In this document: piece after piece, positions 50,505 through 61,396 of the stretch
Layout of the letters: each line of letters opens with the position of its first letter
Position numbering within the stretch: the first letter of the stretch is position 1
Translations under genes and position numbers: made by a program
DNA from: Eutreptiella sp. 'Long Island Sound 2002'
Taxonomy: Eukaryota > Euglenozoa > Euglenophyceae > Eutreptiales > Eutreptiaceae
Reading direction: 5' to 3'
Length of the DNA: 64,000 nucleotides
Assembly: GCA_964036045.1 (NCBI GenBank)
Contig: OZ038381.1
Location: forward strand, 67,394,242-67,458,241
The notes under the pieces: generated by a model
Database searches by the model: none
What the model was told of the DNA's origin: nothing
The model's input: the letters and a program-made list of their open reading frames with translations, nothing else

Positions 50505-53500
50505 GATCAAGGAGCATTGCTCATCGGTTCTACCTTACGGACGGCGAAGCCTTCGACTTCGTACTGGGGACCGACTTCTTTTTTGAGCACTCCCAGATTC
50601 TATCCCTCACGCTGCAAGCACCCTACGTCCTCCAAGTGGACCATGGTGATGGAGGGGAATCTGTACCAGTGGAGCAGTCTGAACACACTTCTAGGTACCT
50701 TAGGGTATGCAAGAAGGAGCCCTCCACAATGATGGTCGCCTCCAAAACTGAGGACTACAAGCTTCTTAGGGATGTCCTAGACCAAGGTCTGAAGGAGTTG
50801 GGATACTCCCAGGAAGACCTGAACGTGGAGCTATTCGCCAGCGACAAGCAACATGTCTTGGCCCTCTACTGCAGCAATGGGAAAAATTGCTGCTACACAT
50901 TTTACCGGCCCTCTTTCAGGATGGCCTACAGGAACCCCAGGTTCAGTGAACTGGGGAACGTCCTGACGAAGGTGGTCCTTGGACGTTCCCGTATGGTCGT
51001 CTGTTCCCCCGATTGGGGAGCCCACGGGGGAAATGAGTACTGGCGTACTCTATTGGAGAAGCTGACGCTCACCTCCATCCAGCTGCCGGACGACGCCATC
51101 TGTGTGCCTCTGGGTTGCAAGACGCCCATCGGGAAACCAGGATGGGGGAGCATGCTAAGCGTGGTGGACGGGGGCCTAGCCCCAGTACCCTGGGGAGATT
51201 TGGACCCTGCTTTGGTCCAGGAAATTCTTCGTGAGAGCAGCGGCTACACGCTGGATGTCCTGAAGGATCTGCTACGGCCCTGAGACGTCGTAGAAACTAC
51301 TCCTGGGGGAGACGAGTACGTTGTGTCTGACACTGTTGCCCCAAACTCTGCGTGCCATGTACCTAATCCTGATGTAGCCTCAGAGTGTGGGGTATCAATA
51401 CAGTCTGATGACAAAACTGAGCATGACGCCTTCTTCGTGCAGACGTGCGTGGAGGCAGTGGAGAACGCCCAGTACGCTGCTTCACAGAAGCCCCTACTTT
51501 CCATGAGGGGAGAGGAGCCCTTGGACAAGGAGTTGGACCCCGGAACCAGGATGAGAGATTACTGGGACTCCAAGAGGAGATTGGTGGCAAAAAAGCTATG
51601 CTACGCTAGGCCTACCTGCCGCTCATGGCCGTTGAAACAAGGCTCTATGGGAGATATTTCCCAACTGAAGGAGGACCTTGAACAAAAGATTACCACCTGG
51701 CAACAAGAGGTGGATCTAAAGCTCATAAAGAGCGTGTTGGGTTCCCATGTGAGGCCCCCAGAGGAAGATGAACTCTCAGAGGAATGCGTATGCGAACCCC
51801 CTCCAGCGTGCCTATGTTGTCATCGACCATCTGAGACTCTGGAACCGGACCTTCTATACGGCTACCAAGGGCTGAAGGATACTACCAAGGACGCTGAGCC
51901 GGTTGAGGACCACCTCCCCGCTTCTCTACACCAAGGGGTAAACAATCTACACTCTGACGAGGACATGGGGGACAAGATCAAGATCTTGGACCCTAGAGTA
52001 CAGAAGCTGATCAGGACCTACCTGGAGGTTTTCGGAGAACTACCCCCTCCAGCTTCCTGTGACAGACTAGTGCAGATGGACCTCAAAGTGAAGCCCAAGT
52101 TCGTGGGTCACAAGATACGTAGGAGACCCTACCCGGCTCCTAAAGAGCAGGCGGATGAGATTGAGCGACAGATACAAGAATGCATCGACGCTGGCCTGGT
52201 TCTGGAGTACAAGGATGGGGACTACCCCGAACATTGCAGTCCCTGCTGCCTGGTGGCTAAGCCTAGGTTGACAGCAAAACGGCTGGTATTGGACTATGGA
52301 GAGCTGAACAAGAAGACGCTGAACCACTCAGGGTCCATTCCCAATATGGAGTCAACCCTCGAGAAGACAGCCTCCTGCCGCTAGAAGACGAAGATGGACA
52401 AGCGGAGTGGATTCTGGCAAGTGGCCCTGACTCCCAATGCTCAGGAGCTCCTACCCTTCATCACCCCTCAGGGGAGGGTGTTCAAGTGGAAGGTCATGCC
52501 GTCTGGCGTGGCTAACGCACCCACTCTTTTTCAAGAGCTGATGAACAACATCCTGTCCATTGTACGTCGGAGGCCTGTGGTGCAAGAAATCATATCCCGA
52601 GGCGCCCAGATGGAAGCACACATTGACGATGTATGCCTGGGAAGGAATACTCAGGAGGACCATCTAAACCTCTTGGGAGAGTTCTTTGCGGTCTGCCAGG
52701 AGAACCACACCCGACTCAAGCTGGAGAAGTGTGAGTTCATGCAGGAGACTATGCAGTACCTCGGGTTCGACATTGGCTATTGGTGGTGGACCCGTGCGGC
52801 CTCTAAGGCCAAACCCCTGATGGATGCTAAGGTACGACATGAAGACCCCAAGAAAGGACTCCATGATGTACGCAGTTTCATTGGGGCTTGCAACTTTTAG
52901 CGCCGCCACATCACGAATTTCACCTCCGCCAGCGCCATCCTGACAGACCTCATCAAGAAGAGTACTACCTGGCGCTGGGGCCCTCAACAACAACAAGCGT
53001 TTGACGAGTTCAAGGACAGAGTAGCTAACGCTAGATGCCTGGGCGTGCCTAGGGCACAGGGAGGAAGTATCCTGGTGACTGACGCCAGCAATGTGGGCGG
53101 CTGTGGAACGTTGTTCCAGTGGGAAGCACTAGAGAAGGAGGAGTTCGACTCGGCCATTTCCGAATGGGGCACTGATGGACTGAACGGAGACGGTACCCTC
53201 AAGCACAGCTACCATGACGACAAATGGGTCCTGGTTCCCCTGGGCCATTGGAACTGGAAATGGAACCAGGCCCGAGGTAACTACTCTACCTATGAGCAGG
53301 AACTGCTCTCCGGATTGCTTCTGCTATCCTCTAAGTCCCGATTGTTGGGGAGCAACCCAGTGGTTTGGCTGCGTGACCAGGAACCGGTCCGCACCTTCCA
53401 GAACGGACCCCCACCTGAAAAGGCTAAGCTCAGACACTGCTGGACCTACCTGAGCCAGCTAGGGCTCTCAGTACATCATATCCAGGGCGTCAAGAACGAG

Positions 53501-53758
53501 TGTGCGGACTACGTCAGCCGCAACAACTTTGACGACATGATTGGTGCCAGGTCTGAGGAGCTAGCCAAGGAGGCGTTCAGCCGTATGGACGTACACCTGG
53601 ACCTCAACAAGACCATGATGAGACCTCTAGATGGACTGCAACAAGTGGAGTACCTGAAAGAATTTTGGAGATGTCTACAAACGCCTGGAGAAGCGTCTGG
53701 AACCCGTCCTGATCAACCAGGTGCAGTGGAAGCGGCACAAGAGGTACATCTGGCATGA
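50505..53758 (+). pseudogene. E2 pol: protease C-terminus, reverse transcriptase, RNase H
   Basis: One frame with stops at 51281 (TGA), 52382 (TAG) and 52898 (TAG). Blocks: HRFYLTDGEAFDFVLGTDFF (protease end, about 50525-50585); a 500-residue spacer; then RT with RRRPYPAPKEQADEI (about 52120), KMDKRSGFWQVALTP (first catalytic Asp, about 52390), MPSGVANAPTLFQ and HIDDV (about 52620, the usual Y replaced by I before DD). RNase H: ILVTDASNVGGCG (about 53070), YSTYEQELLSG and WLRDQEP. The tether and connection regions follow. Order and spacing are standard for Ty3/gypsy. The stops and the split protease make it non-functional. Confidence 0.85.
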
Positions 53759-54723
53759 GGACAAGATAGTCGTGCCTACTGACCGTACCTGACGCTCCTC
53801 AACTGGACCCATGAGTCCAGTGGTCATGTTGGTGCAGACCGTACCTTGAAGCTGTTCAAGAAGTGGTTCCACTCTACGTGGAGTGACGAGCAGCTGCGGA
53901 AAGCCCTCCAGCCCATCCTGGACAAGCGCCCGTGTCGGTCCTGCAAACCTGCAGATATCAGGGGAAGAGGTCTCTATTCGACCCTCCTATCCCCCACTGT
54001 GCCAACAGTGTGCTCTACGTGGACTACACGGGGATGCCTAAGCTCGGGGGCTATGATTTTGCCCTCATGATAGCCTTTGGGCTGACAAGGTTTACCAGGC
54101 TGTTCCCATGAACTAAACACATCACCGGCGAGCAGACCATCAAGATACCCCTGGAGCAGTGGTTCTGTGTCTATGGGGCACGCAAAGAAATTAACTCAGA
54201 CAAGGACGTCCGAGTGCGCTCCAACACAGGCTGGTACAAGAGAGTCCTGAGGTCCCTCAATGTCCAGGTGTCAACGGGGATTCCCTACACTCATACGAGT
54301 AACCCCCTATGTGAGCGACAGATTCGAGTTCTGAAATAGAATGTGATGATATGGTGCAAGACTGAGCGCACCAAAGACTGGGTGTGACTACTCCCCGTTA
54401 TATCCCTGATGATGAGCTCCCAAGAGAGTTCGGCTACTGGCTATTCGCCCCATGAGCTGTTCATGGGACGCCCGCCGTGGTTCCTACACGCTCCCTATCC
54501 TCAGGATTTCTACTCCACTGTGGGTAAGTGGGTGAAGGAGCAGCAAGACAAGGTGAACAAGGCCAAGGCTATGCTCCAGAGAGTGAGGGAGCGCCAGTGG
54601 ATCGAGAAGGACAAGCAGCGGGTGCCCGCCTCATATCAAGACGGGGACTCGGGGCTGGTGCACCACAGTCGGCTACCAGCCTGGCCTCACTCCACCAGCA
54701 ATGACCCCTACTTTGAGCCCTAG
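53759..54723 (+). pseudogene. E2 integrase
   Basis: The H2C2 finger at about 53800-53945 reads NWTHESSGHVGADRTLKLF then CRSCK, with all four ligands. The core continues in another frame: LYVDYTGMPKLGGYDFALMI (first Asp, about 54022), INSDKDVRV (second, about 54200) and NPLCERQIRVLK (Glu, about 54313). Stops occur at 54112, 54337 and 54386. The last part (54409-54723) has SSQESSATGYSPHELFMGRP and KAKAMLQRVRERQWIEKDKQR, the usual C-terminal integrase sequence. Confidence 0.8.
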
Positions 54724-54848
54724 AAGATCCTGTCTGTGGATGGTCAACGCATCACAGTGCCCTGATCTCCCCGACTAGGGGGGACCCTGGTGTGCGCTGT
54801 TCAACAGCTCAAGCGCTACTATGACCCAGAGGACCTCTGTGGGGAAGA

Positions 54849-55196
54849 ATGGGAACTAAACGACGAGGAGATCGCTGCTCTAGACCTATAAGGGGCTGCA
54901 GAGAACTCCCCGACATGAATGCCGAGGAGATGGCTAAGGAGGGCTTCTACCTGGTGAAGTCGGTTATCCGACACCGCTACTGCCAAGGGTGGCGTTTCCT
55001 CACCCTCTGGGAAGGGTTTGGAGTTGAAGAAACTACCTGGGAACCCTTCGTGCTTCCTGAGGGAAGCCTGAATTCTGTTCTGGTAGACTACCTGTCCCAG
55101 AACAACCTAAGAGAGTTGCTGAGGCTTGTTGAAATGTTGCCTCACAGAAGAAGCCTGGGGACTGAACCCTTCCTATACCTGCCTATGTTTGTGTGA
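54849..55196 (+). CDS. E2 chromodomain
   Basis: FYLVKSVIRHRYCQGWRFLTL then WEGFGVEETTWEP matches a chromodomain (Y-x-V-x-x-I..R.....Y-x-x-W-x-G-x...TWEP). The usual aromatic cage Trp is present, and the second aromatic (often Y) is F. Chromodomains at the integrase C-terminus guide chromoviruses to histone-marked chromatin. The frame starts at 54849 but the domain begins about 54945. Confidence 0.75.
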   Translation: MGTKRRGDRCSRPIRGCRELPDMNAEEMAKEGFYLVKSVIRHRYCQGWRFLTLWEGFGVEETTWEPFVLPEGSLNSVLVDYLSQNNLRELLRLVEMLPHRRSLGTEPFLYLPMFV

Positions 55197-57144
55197 GTGT
55201 GCTGAGCTTGAGGACCTATGAGCAAGCTGCAGAAATGATGTCCTAATTATACCCAACTCTGCACCCTTGTTAAACCCAGCGGATGTCTTTACACGGTGCC
55301 ATGGGGTACGCGCCAGGTCTCCCCGCCCCTAGGTGCCCAATTTCTGTGCTGGCACCAGACTTCCTTGGGGGAATACCCAGCGCTACCGCCAAGGTATTGG
55401 TTTGCCTACCTACCTGCCTACTACAGGGAGGGGTGGCTACGAGGCATGAAAACGCCTGTTTGCTAAACGGCCAGGACCTAGACCACCACTGCTGCTGCCC
55501 ACCAAAAACCCTGATGAAATTTCAGGAAACAGGCGGGACAGTGACACACCCGCTACATGTCCTACACTCACTACAGTGGCACCAGCCTTCCAAGGGTGAG
55601 CCAGCGCTGTGCTCTAGCCCTCACCCAGGTTTATCACTCCTAGACTGTCACGCTACTTGGTGTTGTTCAGGAAGAGGTCTCAGGCTTGGTGACCAGCCTG
55701 TGAAAGTACAAGAGAACACAGCGCTACCAAGCGACTGTTGCCAAACAGGGACGTCACTACACGTTTCCCTGTCAGGGCTTGGAGGGAAGGAGTGCTCTAT
55801 CTGCGTGCACAGCGTGGATGATGGTGAAGTCGGACTGTCCCGGCCACTTCTGGCGGAGCTACAGTTTGTTGATTGTGGCAGCAGCGCCCTGTTTAGCTGG
55901 GCGAGGAACTGCACCAATCACCCTGACCTTTCCCACATAAAAATGGAGGCAAATGCAGGACGGCTTTTGGCTGAGGAGCCTAACCAGCCTCCCCGTATTA
56001 TATGGATCTCCGGCTGGAGAATAATACGCTGTCTAAAAGCCGCCCCATCAAGCAAGCAAGCTTACGGAACAAAACAGAAGCGAGGCGGAGCGTGTTTTAC
56101 CCTAACCCCACCTCTAATCATTGTGCAATCTTCTAATCAATCCCTCTACCCTATGTTTGCGCTGCTACACGGTCAATCTTCGGTAACACGAGGCAAGCAA
56201 TGTGCATGCTGCATACGAAGCAACAAAAACCTGTATGTTTATACCTTGCTGTGTGAATCTTTTTTCCAATTGTTGAATTCTGTCTGTTTGAGGTTTTCTG
56301 GAAGCATGCGTGGGATCTCTACGTTTTTTATATAATGTGTGTTTTGTCATTTCTTTATTATTACGTGACATACTGTTATACTCTTATTTACACTGTCTTT
56401 TCCGGCGCCCAATTAGGATGCGCTGCGGCGCGCCGCTTTTCTCTGCGTGTGAATCCACGGATTTCAAAATTCCTGTGATGAAACGAAAATGCGTAAAAAT
56501 GTGCATTTAATGCACATGGAGATTCTGGAAAGGTGTGTACCCTCAGAAAAATTCTAGGCCGTCAATTGACATCTTTTGTGGTGTTGTGTCGTTCGTTGTG
56601 CGTATATCAGGGCCTCAACCCTTGCATCTCTTCTCTGCAGATATCCTGGAGTGAAAACAGCGAAGTAGGCCAAGTTCTGGCCAAGGCGCTGGGTCCTGGA
56701 CCACTGTCCAGAGTCCCAAGACCCCATTAAGGCGCACAATAATTTTCAGTGCCACCCCTCCGCCCTAAGGACAGGTCAGGTCAGGCAGCAGGTTCCTCGA
56801 GACCCCAGACAGCGTGCCAAAATTGTATCCTGCGTTGGCTTTTGCGTATTCGTTCCGTTTTGCTTTTGGAGGGAGAGGTGCATGAACACATGAATTGGCA
56901 ATACCATTCTAACCCCCTACCAAGCCACAGCCGACCCAGCGATGCCAATGAGCGCAGTGGGAGCTTTAGGTGTCTGTTATGACAAAGCAGAAACTGGCGA
57001 CTGCCCTGACGCAGCGCCTTCTTTCCAATGTTAGGGATGGTATAGGTAATTTCAAAAACATGTTGACACCATGGGGAGGTCAAGAAGAATACCCTCTTTT
57101 CCCTTGTAATGCGACAGCCGTGGCCACCACAGCACAAGGGGTGA
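55197..57144 (+). other. E2 3' region: no recognisable gene; possible LTR
   Basis: A 350-codon frame exists at 55283-56335 but is Cys/Ser/His/Leu-rich without domain character and without a homologue in the window. It lies where a 3' LTR is expected. 56340-56560 is AT-rich. No matching sequence was found upstream of gag. Confidence 0.4.
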
Positions 57145-57805
57145 GTACGAAAAAGTATATTTCCCTGCAAAAAGGTAAGCTTTAGTTGTTTTGGAGATGT
57201 CTAAAGGCATACTACATTTTTTTCTTAGTATTGGCCTATCCGAAAAGGGGTGACCTATCAAAAGCAAGCATTGAACTTTGGATGTTGAGTGGACCCCTGA
57301 CCCCCCCAACTGATTGGACTTAAGCACCATCTTCTGGACTGACTGAGGCGCTGACATTGATCCAGAGCCTATACATTTTTCTATATTTTCTCATGAAAGC
57401 TTAGCTATCCTAGTGGTCTGCACCCTAGGGGGCTAGGGCACCTCTTTTTGAGAGGTCTTGGGTTCAATTCCCAGTCAGTCTAGCGAAGTATGCAGATCCC
57501 ATGTGACATGGCAGTGATCTCAGCGCCACAAGCCATGCCACCTCAGCACCTATGGGACCCAAAACAAAGGGTGCACATCTCTAGATGACACTATAAAAGA
57601 GAGAGTGCCCATGTGGGCAGTTTTCACATGTTTGTAGGATATTTTCTAACCATCTTTTCATAAATCTGTAGTTATTGTCAGTTCCTTTGTTGATACACTA
57701 TCTCCTTTGACTGCAGCCCTTCATGTTGTGGATTTGATCCTGTCGTTCCTTGGTTGCAGTGTGGGTACTTGGAGTTCTGGTGGATTTCATCAAAGATATT
57801 TCTAG
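57145..57805 (+). repeat. R repeat, copy 3, first part
   Basis: Matches 39221 to about 39890. It is interrupted at about 57805 by GC-rich sequence starting with GTTTGAG repeats. Its continuation appears at 61330-61396. Confidence 0.85.
57401..57487 (+). ncRNA. tRNA-Lys-like sequence in R copy 3
   Basis: The same folded elements as the other two copies. The 3' side of the closing stem reads TAGCGAA (one mismatch) and box B GGTTCAATTCC is intact. More diverged than the other two. Confidence 0.55.
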
Positions 57806-60800
57806 TTCGGTTTGATGTTTGAGGTTTGAGGTTTCGGGTACTAGACGTCCTTCGGCCCCGGGGGGCCACCTGGTCGGGCCAGGTGATATCCTCCCCACCG
57901 GGACCTAGTGGGGAGCCCTTCATGACACACCTCCTGCCTGGTGGTGGAGTCCCCCCGGTCCACGGGGCTCGGAGCCCTGTCCCTCCCCGGCTTCCCCATT
58001 TCGCCACTCCCCGGTCAGTGAGTCACTTAGCAACCGTGGTTGCAGGCGCTTACCCACATACGCCGCCCCCCTCATGCGTGGTCGTCCGGGGTGCCGGCGC
58101 TGCCGGAACCGTGCTACTGGCTTGTCGCCAGTGGGACCTGCATGGGCTGGCGCGGAGGCTGCCTAGCCGCGGGGTTGGTGCGCAGCTCTGGGCGCCAGTA
58201 CTGCCTTGGCGGATGCAGTCCCCTGTTAGTGTGTGCGCAGCGCTCGCGGCAGACTGGGAGGGCGGGGCCGGTGCCTCTTCTCGTGGCCCCCCTCCCTCGC
58301 TGTCCTTCCCTCGCGTCCCTCGCGGTGCTTGTTGCGGGTTGCCCGATTCCGGTGTCTCTTGTCCTCGCCTGCTGGTACGCCATTCCATGTGGTCTGTGCG
58401 TTCCGCGTGCTCGGTCCGGTTGTCCCTTCGGTGCGCGCCGCGTGTTCATTGTGTGTTTGTGTGCTCACGCACCCGTCGTGGTTGCGTCACCTCGCCTCCC
58501 GTTGCTGTTTGGCGCCCGCCCCTCGCGAGGTCTCCTCGTAGGTTGCTGGTAGGGCCGTTCCAGGCGGTCCGTGCCGCTCCGTTTTTCCTGCTCGGGTCCC
58601 ATGCTCTGCCTGTCGTTGGTGGCGGGGGGGGGGTTGCCCGGCCCTCGCGTCTCCCGTCCTGTACCCCGGTGGTGCTGCGGGCGGTCCGGGGTTGGGCACT
58701 CTCCCTCCCCCGACCGTCCGTCCTTGGGGCAGGCGGCCGAGGCCCGCTGCCCTTGTTCCTTCGGGCGCGCGGGGTGCGGGCGTTGGGGCCCGTCAACATA
58801 TGCACAGCGCACGCTGTCGCGGGTTGGCGTTGTGCGCTTGGTGGACGGCACAAGGGCGCCCGCGGGAGGGCGCCCCTTGGCCGGGTTTGATGCGTCCACG
58901 GTTGGGCGCTCTCCCCCCCCCAGCCGCCCGTCCATGGGACAGGCGGCCGGGGCCCATCGCCCGTTTTCCGTTGGCGCGGGGGATGTGGGCGTGGGCACCC
59001 GTCACCAATGCCACAGCGCGAGCTTTTGCCAGCTGGCTTTGCGCGCTACGGGGGCGGCACGAGGGTGCCCGGGGGGGGGGGCGCCTCTCGCCTCAGTGTG
59101 GAGGGTCCAGAGTTGGGCGCTCTCCCACACCCCACTGTCCGTCTTTGGGGCGTGCGGCCGGTGCCCGCTACCCACTGGTTGCAGGACCGGGGAGGGTGGG
59201 CCTGCGGAACCGTCAGCAACCCAACAGCGCGCGCTCTGACGAGCTGACTTTGCGCGCTGTCGGGACGGCAGAAGGGCGCCCGGGGGCGGGCGCCTCTTGC
59301 CTGGGTGTGGGGCGTCTGGAGTTGGGCGCTCTCTCACGCCCGACCGCCCGTCCTTGGGGCGTGCGGCCGGGGCCCGCTACCCACTGGTTGTGGGTGCGGC
59401 AGATGTGGGCGTGGGGAGCCGTCACCAACCCCACAGCGCGCTCTCCTGCGAGCTGGCTTTGCGCCCTCTAGGGGCAGCACAAGGGCACCCGGGGGGGCAC
59501 CTCTCGACTCAGTATGGGGCGTCCGGGGCTGGGCGCTCTCCCACGCCCAACCGCCCGTCCTTGGGGCGTGCGGCTGGGCCCAGCTACCCACTGGTTGTGG
59601 GTGCTGGGGGGTTGAGCATGCGGACGCGTCACCAACCCCTCAGCGCCCGCTCTTGCGAGCTAGCTTTGCGCGCTGGGGGGGCGGCAGAAGGGCAGCCGGG
59701 GGAGGGGGGGCTCTTGCCTGGGGTTGGGGCGTCCGGAGTTGGGTGCTCTACCACGCCCGAGCGCCCGTCCTTGGGGCGTGCGGCTGGGGCCCGCTACCCA
59801 CTGGCTGTGGCCGCGGGGGGGTGTGGGCGTGGGGACCCGTCACAAACCCCATAGCGCGCGCCCTTGCGTGCTGGATTTGCGCGCTGTGGGGACAGGAGGA
59901 GGGCGCCAGGGCGGGGCGCCTCTTGCCTGGGCTTGGGGCGTCCGGCTTGGGGCGCTCTCCGGCGCCCCACCGCCCGTCCTTGGTGCATGCGGCCGGGGTC
60001 CGCTACCCAATGACTGTGGGTGCGGGGTCTGTGGGTGTGTGGACCCATCACAAACTCCACAGCGGACGCTCTTACCAGCTGGCTTTGCGCGCTGTGGGGG
60101 CGGCACGAGGGCGCCTGGGGGGGGCGCCTCTTTTCTAGGGGTGGAACGTCCGGGGTGGGGCGCTATCGCACGCCCCACCGCCCGTCCTTGGGGCGTGCGG
60201 CCAGGACCAGCTGGCCACCGGCTGTAGGTGCAAAGGGTGTGGGTGTGGGGACCTGTCTCGAACCCCACAGCGCGCGCTCTTGCAAGCTGGCTTTGCGCGC
60301 TGTGGTGGCGGCACATGGGCTCCCGGGGGGGGGTTTGGTTTGGTTTGGGTCAAGGCCTGTGCCGGACGCCCTGGCCCATGGTCAGCACTCGCCTTTGTGC
60401 CGACACGACTGGGCTAGGCGAATCGCGGTTGTCCGGTCCCAAGGCCTGCCGGACTGTTGACCGCCCCCGTACCCCGTGGTGGCACACACGGGAGGGAGAT
60501 GCCGCCGTGCCTGTGTGTGTGGCGCGCGCGGGGCAGGAGGGCGGGGCGTGCATGCTGGTGGCGCTCGCAGGGCATGACGGGTCACACGGCTGCGCCGCGC
60601 CTGGCCCTGCCCGCTGGCGCCGGTGCTGCTCCAGTGTTTCTGGTTTCCCCCGCTGCGGCTTGGTCCGTCCGTGTCGCCGCTTGTAGTGGCGTCCCGGCTG
60701 TTCGTGTGGTCGTCGGGTGTGAACCAGGGTCCGCCACCACCGGGCCCTGGCTGCTTGTGGTGGAGGCGCGTCGGGGGGGGGGGGGCGTGTGGGGGGTTGT

Positions 60801-61329
60801 GTGATGCCTGGTGCTCCAGGCCCCGGCAGGGAGGCCATGGGAGCCTGACGCTGAGCCCGCCGGGGGAGTGTTCGGACTGGACACGCCGCCTCCCGGTCAT
60901 TGACATGCTGCCAGCGGCCCCACGACTGCATGAGGCACGGGGGCGCGCTCCCTGGGCGCTCGACTGGGGGGGTCCACACCTCCTGACTGCTCTAGGCACT
61001 GGTGGTGTTGTCGTGGACTGGACCATCCGCCCACGGCGCTGAGGGACGGCAGGAGGAGGGGCTCCAGGGCGCGCTGAGCGCTGCCCTGCCCTGGAGCCTG
61101 CCCGGGCTCGGGGCCTGGGTGGCGGTGCTACTGCCCGCGTAAACGGGGGGGCCCAGAGGGCACACCACCCGAGTACCCGGGGGGGGGGGGGGGCTGTTTT
61201 TTGGGTGCCGGGCGTCCGGGCTTGGGCGCTCTCCCACGCCCGACCGCCTGTCCTTGGGGCGTGCGGCCGGGGCCCGCTACCCACTGGCTGTGGGTGCGGC
61301 GAGTGTGGGGGTGGGGACCCGTCACCAAC
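57806..61329 (-). mobile_element. GC-rich minus-strand block inserted in R copy 3
   Basis: Its left edge is a GTTTGAG microsatellite, which on the minus strand would be a 3' tail. The interior holds the about 209-bp array (58480-60340), a second GC-rich part (60340-61190) with G-runs, and one more array unit (61200-61330). Long frames on both strands (57826-58890, 60382-61368, 59305-60138) are stop-free because of composition, not coding. The class is probably a LINE 3' end, by analogy with LINE-B. Confidence 0.45.
58480..60340. repeat. About 209-bp tandem repeat, about 9 units
   Basis: The word GGGCGCTCTC (or a close variant) recurs at about 58693, 58904, 59115, 59324, 59531, 59741, 59950 and 60158, spacing 207-211 bp. 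Each unit contains CCGCCCGTCCTTGGGGCGTG and GCGCGCTCTTGCGAGCTGGC, with CACTGGTTGTGGGTG between them. A solitary unit lies at 61200-61330. Confidence 0.9.
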
Positions 61330-61396
61330 CCGAGAGCCAAGAAGCAGCAGGAGCAAGAAGAGGCACAAACAAAAACAATATCATCAAAGTAATCAA
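61330..61396 (+). repeat. R repeat, copy 3, second part
   Basis: AAGAAGCAGCAGGAGCAAGA...ATATCATCAAAG matches 39912-39970. Interrupted again at about 61397 by an AGGTAGGT tail. Confidence 0.75.

Larger units (their letters stand above)
39994..57144 (+). mobile_element. E2: Ty3/gypsy chromovirus, interrupted by TIR-X copy B
   Basis: Order: gag, CCHC knuckle, protease, RT, RNase H, integrase, chromodomain, as in chromoviruses. Pol from 50500 to 53758 stays in one frame with three stops. The protease coding region is split by TIR-X (43666-50499). No 5' LTR is visible before gag; R copy 2 ends there instead. The 1.9 kb after the chromodomain may contain the 3' LTR, but with no 5' partner this cannot be confirmed. 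Confidence 0.8.

Noticed and set aside
55283-56335. 350-codon open frame after the E2 chromodomain
   Set aside because: No domain character, Cys/Ser/His-rich, no homologue in the window, and it sits where an LTR is expected.
57826-61368. Several long open frames on both strands in the GC-rich block
   Set aside because: GC-rich tandem repeats lack stop codons in most frames; the proteins are repetitive and have no domain.
39221-61396. R copies 2 and 3 as the two LTRs of E2
   Set aside because: A third R copy (28085) has the same start without retroelement context, R lacks TG...CA ends, and no primer-binding site follows copy 2. Not fully excluded.
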